Below, one piece after another: positions 1 through 5,598 of a stretch of DNA of 6,199 nt. The stretch spans positions 808,594 to 814,792 of the forward strand of contig CP070773.1 in assembly GCA_020345945.1 (NCBI GenBank), given 5' to 3'. The position numbers and the translations under genes are program-made. This DNA comes from Candidatus Bathyarchaeota archaeon (GTDB lineage Archaea > Thermoproteota > Bathyarchaeia > RBG-16-48-13 > GCA-020345945). The notes beneath the pieces were generated by a model. That model had not been told where the DNA came from, made no database searches, and was given only the letters and a program-made list of their open reading frames with translations. Position 1 is the first letter of the stretch. Each line of letters starts with the position of its first letter.

Positions 1-40
1 GAACTTGGTCTGCTGAAAATCGTAGTAATGCTCGGACCAT
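1..40 (-). CDS. NIL-domain/4Fe-4S ferredoxin protein, N-terminus only (partial)
   Basis: On the minus strand an ATG at 40-38 opens a frame that runs off the window edge after 13 codons (MVRALLRFSADQV). It is preceded at 7-base spacing by a very strong ribosome binding site, AGGAGGTGA, that contains the stop codon of the upstream homocysteine gene. The visible residues look like the first strand of a NIL domain, which often begins with a hydrophobic strand followed by a short acidic or proline-containing turn. In methanogens (M. acetivorans MA1821-MA1822) the DUF39/CBS homocysteine protein is encoded directly before a NIL plus 4Fe-4S protein, thought to supply electrons or handle sulfur in the same reaction. 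The identity therefore rests on gene order plus 13 residues. That a gene starts here is nearly certain; the family assignment is an inference. Confidence 0.62.
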   Translation of the reverse strand, partial: MVRALLRFSADQV

Positions 41-44
41 TATG

Positions 45-53
45 TCACCTCCT
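45..53 (-). promoter_or_regulatory. Ribosome binding site overlapping the upstream stop codon
   Basis: The minus-strand sequence AGGAGGTGA is complementary over nine bases to the archaeal 16S rRNA tail. It consists of the last two arginine codons (AGG AGG) and the stop TGA of the homocysteine gene, and it sits 7 bases (counted from GGAGG) before the ATG at 40. This layout predicts that ribosomes finishing the first gene start directly on the next one, giving coupled expression of the two partner proteins. Confidence 0.85.
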
Positions 54-1538
54 AAGGAGACGGGATAGATCTTCAGTGGTCACTATTCCTAGAACTATAT
101 CCTGTCCATCCACAACAGGAAGTGCCGAGATGTGGTGTTGTGCCATCTTTCTTGAAGCAAGCTCTGCAGGATCATCGGGTGAAGCGCACACCACCTCTCT
201 GACAATAATCTCGTTCAATTCGTTCTTTCCCTTGGCTACCGCGTTTGTGATATCCCATGAAGTGACAATTCCCCTCAGATATCCTTCAGAGTTAATGACT
301 ACTATGTGATTGACCGATTCATCTATAATTCTCTCTGCTACAGATTGCACGCTTTCATCTTCTCTACAAGTCACTGCTGGATGCAACAGTTCTCTAACAA
401 ACTTCATCTCTCTTGTCTGTCTCATCGGTTTAAACTTCGAGTCCCGTGGGAGACGTTCAACTGGTAAGCTCAAGAAGAATTGACCTTTCTCAATCCAGTC
501 CTTCAGAATATCTGCGATCCTTCGCGCATTTCTCAAGCTGCTTAGAGGACTAACTTTTACTTCTTTTTCTCCTATCGTCATTCTTCCTGACTTTAACTCA
601 TCATAGCTTACCTCTCTTAAGACAGGCCGAATATGTGGGGCTCTTGGAATGCCGTAGTCTACGGTCTCTGTGAATATCTCTTCATCGGGAGTGCCTGTCG
701 TCTTGGCGAGTTCTTTGTCTAGAATAGGGATCGGTATTCCTAACCCAACGTAGAGGGTCGTCCCATAATTGGTGAATGATGCTCCTTTGATGAAGTCTGC
801 TGACATCGATTTACAGTCTCCTCGGACCATCAGGTTTCCATATCCAGTTGTGGGATTGTGTTGTGTACCCTCTCCTATTACGTAGCCTTTGGTTCCGCCG
901 AGGAAGATTCTTGTTCCTATGCCTATCGTTCGATATTCCGGATCATTTGTAAGGGGATTGAGACAACCTGAACCAGAGAAGGTTGCATTTCCAAAATTGG
1001 GAAGTAATTTCCCCATATAGGTGTATATGGTCTCCTCTCTGCTATTCGTGGCACAAGAATATTTTTGATACCCATTCCGAAAGTTGAGAAGATAGAACTG
1101 GTTTAAATCATTCTTCGTTATCGAGGTCTCTATTCTTGTCCTTGGGTAACAGTCTGTCCCGTATGCCGTTCCTGAGAGTTCTACCTCTCTTCCGCGTATT
1201 AGATCCTCGATGACATGTCCTCCTCCATACTCAAAAGGACTAGTCGAAGACATGATTGATGCTCCAATATAGAAATCAACTGCGGCACCTGGATGACATA
1301 CCTCGACTCCATTCATCCAAGCTCTCTGAAACTTGATAGGAGGGTCTGCGTGACCCACGTTTACTATGGCTCCTGAAGAACACATGGCTCCCATCGTTCC
1401 AGTTGTAACCACATCGACTTCTTGGGCAGCTTTCTCAGGCCCCAGTTCTCGTACTACTTCAACCATCTCATCTGCCGTGACAACACAAACGCTTCCTTCC
1501 TTGATCTTCTGATTAATCTCTTCCATTGTCTTGGGCAT
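45..1538 (-). CDS. Homocysteine biosynthesis protein (DUF39/HcyBio domain plus two CBS domains; MA1821/COG1900-like)
   Basis: This 497-residue cytosolic protein belongs to the family that makes homocysteine from aspartate semialdehyde and a sulfur donor in anaerobic archaea and bacteria, bypassing O-acylhomoserine. The DUF39 domain spans about residues 5-365, with glycine-rich segments such as TTGTMGAMCSSGA (45-57), SGSGCLNPLTNDPEYRTIGI (188-207) and FLGGTKGYVIGEGTQHNP (212-229). Cys53 and Cys130 (GTDCYPRT) sit where the family's two functional cysteines, implicated in persulfide chemistry, are expected; Cys81, 162, 192 and 242 are further candidates. Two CBS motifs follow, about 385-440 (HIVVINSEGYLRGIVTSWDI) and 446-497 (ISALPVVDG, LGIVTTEDL). 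These often bind adenosyl ligands, so feedback by S-adenosylmethionine or a nucleotide is possible. The ATG at 1538 is chosen over the in-frame ATG at 1526 because GGAGGGAG lies 8 bases upstream. It is the first gene of an operon with the partial NIL-ferredoxin gene. Family assignment is firm; the exact sulfur donor cannot be told from sequence. Confidence 0.93.
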   Translation of the reverse strand: MPKTMEEINQKIKEGSVCVVTADEMVEVVRELGPEKAAQEVDVVTTGTMGAMCSSGAIVNVGHADPPIKFQRAWMNGVEVCHPGAAVDFYIGASIMSSTSPFEYGGGHVIEDLIRGREVELSGTAYGTDCYPRTRIETSITKNDLNQFYLLNFRNGYQKYSCATNSREETIYTYMGKLLPNFGNATFSGSGCLNPLTNDPEYRTIGIGTRIFLGGTKGYVIGEGTQHNPTTGYGNLMVRGDCKSMSADFIKGASFTNYGTTLYVGLGIPIPILDKELAKTTGTPDEEIFTETVDYGIPRAPHIRPVLREVSYDELKSGRMTIGEKEVKVSPLSSLRNARRIADILKDWIEKGQFFLSLPVERLPRDSKFKPMRQTREMKFVRELLHPAVTCREDESVQSVAERIIDESVNHIVVINSEGYLRGIVTSWDITNAVAKGKNELNEIIVREVVCASPDDPAELASRKMAQHHISALPVVDGQDIVLGIVTTEDLSRLLRR

Positions 1539-1543
1539 CTATT

Positions 1544-1551
1544 CTCCCTCC
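1544..1551 (-). promoter_or_regulatory. Ribosome binding site of the homocysteine gene
   Basis: GGAGGGAG on the minus strand ends 5 bases before the ATG at 1538 (8 bases if counted from the GGAGG core). It decides the start in favour of this ATG over the one four codons later. Confidence 0.8.
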
Positions 1552-1607
1552 AACACCTACCGCAGAACGGTACGAAATCAACACGAGACGACTAAAAAGC
1601 TTTCTCA

Positions 1608-1615
1608 GATATAAG
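1608..1615 (-). promoter_or_regulatory. Candidate TATA box for the homocysteine operon
   Basis: CTTATATC on the minus strand is a reasonable archaeal TATA element. Transcription would start about 25 bases downstream, near 1585-1590, giving a leader of roughly 50 bases that includes the ribosome binding site. The bases just upstream (tgccgt) are not a good BRE, so the call stays tentative. Confidence 0.4.
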
Positions 1616-1621
1616 ACGGCA

Positions 1622-1639
1622 GAAAAACTCAAGTTTTTC
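1622..1639. promoter_or_regulatory. Perfect 8+8 inverted repeat upstream of the homocysteine promoter (candidate operator)
   Basis: GAAAAACT-CA-AGTTTTTC is a perfect dyad with 8-base arms and a 2-base centre. It lies 6 bases upstream (minus-strand sense) of the candidate TATA box, where an archaeal activator or repressor dimer would bind beside TBP/TFB. It lies in the divergent region shared with the MFS gene, so it could act on either side. Low sequence complexity means chance cannot be excluded. Confidence 0.4.
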
Positions 1640-1768
1640 ATCAATTTAGCAGTTGAAAGTGTGTTTAGATTAGAGTTAGGCTGTCGTATCTTGTCCTACT
1701 CCATCTAGAGAAGACATTTGAATCGGTGAGACGAGAAGAATAGACGCAATTTGAGGCAGAGAGCAACC

Positions 1769-2989
1769 ATGAATAGAGGATCTTATCGGCGGAGTCATGA
1801 TCATTGGATCTTCCTTGTCCGTTCAAGTCTCTCTGCTTTTGGGGAGAGCATGATTGCTCCTTATGTTGGAGTTTATGCGGTTCAGATGGGGGCGAATCCT
1901 GCTCAGATGGGGTGGCTTCGATCACTGGGAAACCTTTCGGCAAATACTTTACAGCTTGCATGGGGGATGGCGATGGATCGAATAGGAAGACCTACTCTTT
2001 TTGTGTTCGTAGGCAATCTGGCTGGGGGTATTCTCTGGCTTCCATTGTTGTTTGTATCGACACCTCAACAGATCATCGTCATCGTAGTTATCCAGGGGCT
2101 GTTCGGATCTATGCTTGGTCCCTCAACTGTTGCTGTGAATGATTCCCTTGTGCCGAAATCAAAAAGGAGTCAAGGAGTTGCTGAACTTCATTCAGCTTGG
2201 ATGTTAGGGAGTATCCCTGCTTTACTACTGGCCGGATACTTGATGTCTGTGATTACAGGCAGTCTGAAAACAATGTACTTTCTGCCGATCATCTTGGCAG
2301 CGATATTCCGTGGAGGGTCATCGTTGCTTATCTGGCCAATGATGAGGCGTGAGAAATGGAGGATCAAGAAAGTTGACAAGAGCTTCTCACACGACTTGGG
2401 AATCATACTTGAGAACAAAAGTCTCAGGATATTGTATATGATTAGCTTGTTCCAAGGGTTCTTCATGTCCTTCGCTTGGCCTCTCTTTCCAATTGCAGAC
2501 GTTATCGTTACCGAGAACAATATGTTCATTATCGCGATGTTAACTGTTACACATACCGCAATTTCCTCTTTGACATATCCATATTTCGGAAAGTTAGCCG
2601 ATAGATTTGGTAAAAAGCCGATCATTATGTTGGGAAGAATAGGAATCGCATTAGTACCTCTCACCTATGCATTTGCCACCGAGTCCTGGCATCTAATCGT
2701 TGCGCATATCTTCTGGGGAATATTCATGGTAGCTGAGAGCATAACTCAAGCCTACATACTGGATAATGCCCAGCCAGATGCAATAGGAGCTTCTCTTGCT
2801 TCTTATGGTCTATTTCTCGGCATCTCGACTTTTCTCGGATCGCTTGTAAGTGGATACCTCGTGAATGAATTGATAATCCGAGGATTCGAACAGATCAATG
2901 CACTGTCTATTGGTTTTCTTATAGCGACAGGAGGAAGAGTCGTGACAGGATTAGCATATAGTAAGCTTGTAGATAGACCAACGCTATGA
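1769..2989 (+). CDS. Major facilitator superfamily transporter, 12 predicted membrane helices
   Basis: The 406-residue protein has the size and hydrophobicity pattern of a complete 12-helix MFS carrier of the cytoplasmic membrane. The loop between helices 2 and 3 has motif A as GMAMDRIGRP (66-75), and the matching position in the second half repeats it as GKLADRFGKKP (274-284), the hallmark of the two-fold MFS pseudo-symmetry. A charged central loop (about 192-220, rich in R, K, D, E) separates the halves. The N-terminus is short and basic (RGSYRRSH), as expected for a cytosolic end. I chose ATG 1769; a TTG at 1751 would add six residues, and neither has a good ribosome binding site. No substrate-specific motif was recognised, so drug, sugar or organic-ion transport are all possible. 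It is divergent from the homocysteine operon and co-directional with the DUF4342 and UPF0280 genes. A link to sulfur amino acid transport is only a guess from position. Confidence 0.9.
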   Translation: MNRGSYRRSHDHWIFLVRSSLSAFGESMIAPYVGVYAVQMGANPAQMGWLRSLGNLSANTLQLAWGMAMDRIGRPTLFVFVGNLAGGILWLPLLFVSTPQQIIVIVVIQGLFGSMLGPSTVAVNDSLVPKSKRSQGVAELHSAWMLGSIPALLLAGYLMSVITGSLKTMYFLPIILAAIFRGGSSLLIWPMMRREKWRIKKVDKSFSHDLGIILENKSLRILYMISLFQGFFMSFAWPLFPIADVIVTENNMFIIAMLTVTHTAISSLTYPYFGKLADRFGKKPIIMLGRIGIALVPLTYAFATESWHLIVAHIFWGIFMVAESITQAYILDNAQPDAIGASLASYGLFLGISTFLGSLVSGYLVNELIIRGFEQINALSIGFLIATGGRVVTGLAYSKLVDRPTL

Positions 2990-2996
2990 TCATAGC
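2983..2996. repeat. 14-base perfect palindrome across the MFS stop codon
   Basis: GCTATGATCATAGC is a perfect dyad with no spacer and contains the TGA of the MFS gene. It is followed 10 bases later by a second, imperfect dyad. It is too short and lacks a following T-run, so it does not look like a terminator. A protein-binding site for the downstream gene or chance are the remaining readings. Confidence 0.35.
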
Positions 2997-3006
2997 AACC
3001 TAAGGT

Positions 3007-3023
3007 GTGTCCAATTTAGACAC
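3007..3023. repeat. Imperfect palindrome upstream of the DUF4342 gene
   Basis: GTGTCCAATTTAGACAC has perfect 5-base outer arms (GTGTC/GACAC) and two further matching inner bases on each side, with one mismatch. It sits just upstream of the candidate TATA element at 3030-3035, a usual place for an archaeal regulator site. Confidence 0.3.
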
Positions 3024-3029
3024 GAATGG

Positions 3030-3035
3030 TATAAG
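3030..3035 (+). promoter_or_regulatory. Candidate TATA box for the DUF4342 gene
   Basis: TATAAG preceded by an A/T-containing stretch (GAATGG) could place a transcription start near 3057, about 50 bases before the ATG. An AT-rich alternative (ATAATATCATAATA, 3046-3059) is nearby. Neither is decisive. Confidence 0.3.
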
Positions 3036-3097
3036 AAGATGGGTGATAATATCATAATACGTTGTTTCTCTAAATAATCTGGGAAGATCTTGAATAG

Positions 3098-3105
3098 GGA
3101 GGTGA
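3098..3105 (+). promoter_or_regulatory. Ribosome binding site of the DUF4342 gene
   Basis: GGAGGTGA, fully complementary to the archaeal 16S tail, lies just before the ATG at 3110. It is the strongest plus-strand translation signal in the window and suggests high expression of this small protein. Confidence 0.85.
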
Positions 3106-3109
3106 AGAA

Positions 3110-3403
3110 ATGAGTTCTGACGAAGAAATAGGTTCTGATGAAGAACACATCCGTGTTGAGGAGTTTGAGGTTAGTGGCGATGAAGTGATCGCCAAGATTA
3201 GGGAATTGGTGCATGAAGGAAACGTTCGGCGTATCAGCCTACAAGACAAGGATGGGAAGACTCTGATTGAGGTGCCTCTTACAATTGGCGTAGCTGCAGG
3301 TGTTGCCGGTGTCCTAGTGGCTCCGGTCTTGGCGGCTATTGGTGCTATCGCAGCACTTGTCGCCCGCTTGAAGATTGTTGTCGAACGTGTAGAACAGGTC
3401 TAA
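3110..3403 (+). CDS. DUF4342 domain-containing small protein
   Basis: This is a 97-residue protein of unknown function. Residues 1-20 are acidic and include a short duplication, SDEEIGSDEE. Residues 16-55 (VEEFEVSGDEVIAKIRELVH, then EGNVRRISLQDKDGKTLIEV) match the conserved part of the DUF4342 family: a helix followed by a strand pair around the DKDGKTL turn. Residues 56-86 are hydrophobic and rich in glycine and alanine (G60, G64, G67, G78), long enough for one membrane helix or a tight hairpin, and the end is charged (KIVVERVEQV). The ATG at 3110 is well supported by GGAGGTGA seven bases upstream (from the GGAGG core). In many genomes these domains occur alone or behind a UBA-like segment; no UBA segment is visible here. 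It follows the MFS gene after 120 bases with its own candidate promoter. No function should be assigned. Confidence 0.85.
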   Translation: MSSDEEIGSDEEHIRVEEFEVSGDEVIAKIRELVHEGNVRRISLQDKDGKTLIEVPLTIGVAAGVAGVLVAPVLAAIGAIAALVARLKIVVERVEQV

Positions 3404-3469
3404 AACTAGCCGTTCTACCCACATTTCCTTCCCGAAAGCCAAATGTACATCCATTCTCCTTTGTTTGAG

Positions 3470-3475
3470 TATATT
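3470..3475 (+). promoter_or_regulatory. Weak candidate TATA element before the UPF0280 gene
   Basis: TATATT lies in the T-rich stretch TTGTTTGAGTATATTGTTTT (3461-3480). It would place a start near 3496 and a leader of about 50 bases before the TTG at 3549. The same T-rich stretch could equally serve as an archaeal terminator for the DUF4342 gene. Confidence 0.25.
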
Positions 3476-3548
3476 GTTTTCAAATCCTTGCTTATGAATC
3501 ACTACTGCAGTATCCTGCCTATACTTCCTCATAGAGTGTGAATGTCCT

Positions 3549-4400
3549 TTGAAATCCTCTTCACCTTCGGGCTTCAAAGAGCCCGTCATATCAAAAGGGA
3601 TTGGAAAGCGTTGGATCTTCGAAAGAAGCGTCAGAATAAAAGAGACAAAGGCGACGATCAAGACAAGTTCTATGAGATACGTCGACATTGGTTTTGCTTC
3701 TCTGTTGAAGAACCGTAAGCAACTTGAACACTTCTTACTTCAAAACAAGAACTTCATAGAAGCGATGGGACCTGTCGATGTTGGTAAAGGCTCTCCTGAT
3801 ATCGTCTCAAGAATGTCGGTCGCGGCAAAGAAGTTTGGAGTGGGACCTATGGCATCTGTTGCCGGCGCTCTCGCTGACCTTTGCCTTGAGGAAATTCTTT
3901 CGAGAGGAGCTGAATTCGGTATGGTTGAGAATGGTGGAGAGATCGCTGTGAATGGGATGGATAGGCTTTTGGTCTCTATCTTCGCAGGTGACTCTCCTCT
4001 CTCAAATAGACTTGGTCTACAACTTACTAGTCGAGATTTGCCTATCGGGATAGGGACTTCCTCAGCAACGGTTGGTCATGCAAAAAGTCTTGGAGAAGCT
4101 GACGCTGCAGTAGCTATATGTGACAATGCCTGTCTAGCCGATGCGGCTGCAACAGCCATAGGAAACCAAGTCTGCGGTCCAGATCTACACAAGTCCATCA
4201 GCAGAGCACTGAAGAAAGTAAGCAAGTTCCCAGACCTGCGAGGTGCAGTAATCATTCGAGGTGCTTGGATAGGAACTTGGGGGGAGTTACCACAGTTCGT
4301 AAAGATTAGTCGATCCTTCAAGAAAGATGACGAGTTATTGTTCTCAGTGATGAATCGGTCAACTAAGACATCTGTAACTGAACTCAGATCGTTTGAGTAG
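3549..4400 (+). CDS. UPF0280 family protein (COG2122, MA1715-like), linked to sulfide assimilation into homocysteine
   Basis: This is a 283-residue cytosolic protein with the full set of family blocks: strand SVRIKETKATIKT (27-39), GVGPMASVAGALADL (97-111), VENGGEIAVNG (126-136), FAGDSPLSNRLGLQL (145-159), GIGTSSATVGHAKSLGEADA (167-186) and ADAAATAIGN (197-206). The fold is related to ApbE, the FAD:protein FMN transferase; D198 and T202 in the last block sit where ApbE binds metal, so flavin or nucleotide binding is plausible but unproven. In Methanosarcina acetivorans the homologue MA1715 is needed for efficient use of sulfide in cysteine and homocysteine synthesis. Here it lies near the homocysteine operon, in the opposite direction. 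The start is uncertain: TTG 3549 is the only usual start codon that keeps the conserved KET strand (31-33). It has no ribosome binding site, and ATG 3672 (residue 42) would lose that strand. The stop is 3 bases from the convergent aroD stop. Confidence 0.87.
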   Translation: MKSSSPSGFKEPVISKGIGKRWIFERSVRIKETKATIKTSSMRYVDIGFASLLKNRKQLEHFLLQNKNFIEAMGPVDVGKGSPDIVSRMSVAAKKFGVGPMASVAGALADLCLEEILSRGAEFGMVENGGEIAVNGMDRLLVSIFAGDSPLSNRLGLQLTSRDLPIGIGTSSATVGHAKSLGEADAAVAICDNACLADAAATAIGNQVCGPDLHKSISRALKKVSKFPDLRGAVIIRGAWIGTWGELPQFVKISRSFKKDDELLFSVMNRSTKTSVTELRSFE

Positions 4401-4403
4401 AGA

Positions 4404-5087
4404 TCAGAGAAGGTTCAAGGTCTTATAGATTGACACCAACTTTTCTAGAGGAATCTGTCCAAGAGCAATCTTCTCCGATGATATTGGTGCGTAGGTTAAG
4501 AAGGATCCGAGTATTGGACCGACAAGCCTGGTAAATGATCCCAGCTCTCCAGTTGCGAATGCAATTATTGGAAACTCTTTTTCAACCGACTTATGAATCA
4601 GGTTCAGGACTGTTCTGCAGTCGTTCAAAGAGTTTGCTTCGACGGCGATCTTGCCAATATCGGCACCGATTGCTTTCATCTGAGAGATTATGGAGAGCAT
4701 TGTTGACTCTGAAGGTGTTCTATCGTAATCGTGAAATGAACAGATCACTTTTATCTGTTGATCCTTAGCCAAAGATATCAACTCGTCTCTGACGTTCTCT
4801 CCAAGTTGGAAATCAAAGTTGATATCTATATAATCTGGAGAGAGTGAGATGGCTCTCTTCAGGTTCGTTGTCCGTTCTTCGTCACTTCTTATACCGGCAA
4901 GATCCGTCACAATCTTGGGTATGGTCTGGTACTGGATCAGTCTTGAGAGATCTGCTTTCAAGATTGAGTCTAATCGTAACTCTACAAGGTCCGCACCTTG
5001 ATCTACAGCTATATCGATTTCCTGTAAAGCCCCTTCTTCTTCTCTTGAGAGCACAATTCCACATATCTTTCCAAGCAGGCGACGCAT
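4404..5087 (-). CDS. aroD: Type I 3-dehydroquinate dehydratase (shikimate pathway)
   Basis: This 227-residue cytosolic TIM-barrel enzyme dehydrates 3-dehydroquinate to 3-dehydroshikimate through a Schiff base. Visible catalytic and substrate residues in family order are E36 and R38 (DLVELRLD), R67 (GIRSDEE), H119 (CSFHDYDRTP), the Schiff-base lysine K146 (IGKIAVEANS), R187 in ATGELGSFTRLVGPILGS, and Q211 in ALGQIP. Length is normal for the archaeal single-domain form. One oddity: four residues before Q211, where the family normally has serine or threonine (S/T-A-P-G-Q), this protein has I207 (IALGQ). The ATG at 5087 has only a distant GAGG about 11 bases upstream. The gene follows the DUF35 gene by 90 bases on the same strand and may be read from the same transcript, although its pathway is unrelated. 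No other shikimate gene is in the window. Confidence 0.93.
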   Translation of the reverse strand: MRRLLGKICGIVLSREEEGALQEIDIAVDQGADLVELRLDSILKADLSRLIQYQTIPKIVTDLAGIRSDEERTTNLKRAISLSPDYIDINFDFQLGENVRDELISLAKDQQIKVICSFHDYDRTPSESTMLSIISQMKAIGADIGKIAVEANSLNDCRTVLNLIHKSVEKEFPIIAFATGELGSFTRLVGPILGSFLTYAPISSEKIALGQIPLEKLVSIYKTLNLL

Positions 5088-5177
5088 GAGAACTCAATCC
5101 TCTCGATATGATCGATTCTGAAAGTAGAATAGGCTTTTGGATGTGCGCAGGTGACAGTGGGAAAGGTAGGATTATGA

Positions 5178-5597
5178 TTAGGGTTTCCATGTGTCGTCAG
5201 TTGGTCTGAACTTGAATCCGTAGCATATCACGCCTTCTTTGCCTTCTTCACGTATCTTTCTGAAACATACTTCAACAGGCATTCCTATCTGCACATCTTC
5301 AGGTTTGCAGTCTACTACTTGAGAAGTTATTCTAACTCCCTCCTCGAGTTCTACGACTGCAATCACATACGGGGTAAAGACTTCGAATCCCTCAGGCGCT
5401 GACCGAATCACAGTGTAGCTGTAGACTTTTCCTTTCCCAGATAGTTGTATGGGTTTGATCTTCCCTGCTCTTCTACAGTTGGGACATACGTTTCCCAAAG
5501 GGAAGCGGATATTTCCACAGGTATCACATTTCATTCCCAGAAGGAGGTATCTCTCTTTATACTTTCTCCAGTGCGCCGATACGGCTGTTCTAGGCAT
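5178..5597 (-). CDS. DUF35 Zn-ribbon/OB-fold protein, thiolase partner
   Basis: The 139-residue protein begins with a helix (AHWRKYKERY), then a rubredoxin-like zinc ribbon with Cys24-x2-Cys27 and Cys38-x2-Cys41 (KCDTCG, CPNC). An OB-fold follows (about 50-135) with the typical VYSYTVIRSAPEGFE, TPYVIAVVELEEGVRI and QIGMPVEVCFR strands. In archaea this protein holds acetoacetyl-CoA thiolase and HMG-CoA synthase together and passes the intermediate between them, through a shared CoA site (shown for a Methanothermococcus complex). The gene directly follows the thiolase gene, which supports that role. I place the start at ATG 5597: it comes immediately after the thiolase stop, with GAGGTGA 8 bases upstream (from GAGG). 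The GTG at 5606, which would add MTD, lies inside that ribosome binding site and is less likely. Confidence 0.92.
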   Translation of the reverse strand: MPRTAVSAHWRKYKERYLLLGMKCDTCGNIRFPLGNVCPNCRRAGKIKPIQLSGKGKVYSYTVIRSAPEGFEVFTPYVIAVVELEEGVRITSQVVDCKPEDVQIGMPVEVCFRKIREEGKEGVICYGFKFRPTDDTWKP

Positions 5598-5598
5598 G

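Larger units (their letters stand above)
1539..1768. other. Divergent intergenic region between the homocysteine operon and the MFS gene
   Basis: These 230 bases separate the two divergent starts. On the left are the ribosome binding site, candidate TATA box and inverted repeat of the homocysteine operon. Toward the MFS gene there are only weak AT-rich spots (for example TTTAGATTAG near 1665) and purine-rich sequence with no clear ribosome binding site. No RNA gene or riboswitch-like structure was recognised. Confidence 0.6.

Noticed and set aside
1751..1768. TTG at 1751 as the MFS start
   Set aside because: It adds six residues without a ribosome binding site; the ATG at 1769 gives a normal short basic N-terminus.
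1665..1961. 98-codon minus-strand frame across the MFS start region
   Set aside because: It overlaps the MFS N-terminus antisense and has low-complexity polar sequence with no recognised motif.
2188..2664. 158-codon minus-strand frame inside the MFS gene
   Set aside because: It is fully antisense to a well-supported membrane protein, and its composition follows from reversing hydrophobic codons; no family resemblance or ribosome binding site was seen.
2983..3023. Intrinsic terminator after the MFS gene
   Set aside because: The dyads are short, one includes the stop codon, and no T-run follows either.
4882..5190. 102-codon minus-strand frame spanning the aroD start and the gap before it
   Set aside because: Most of it is an alternative frame of aroD, rich in arginine and cysteine, with no support from motifs.
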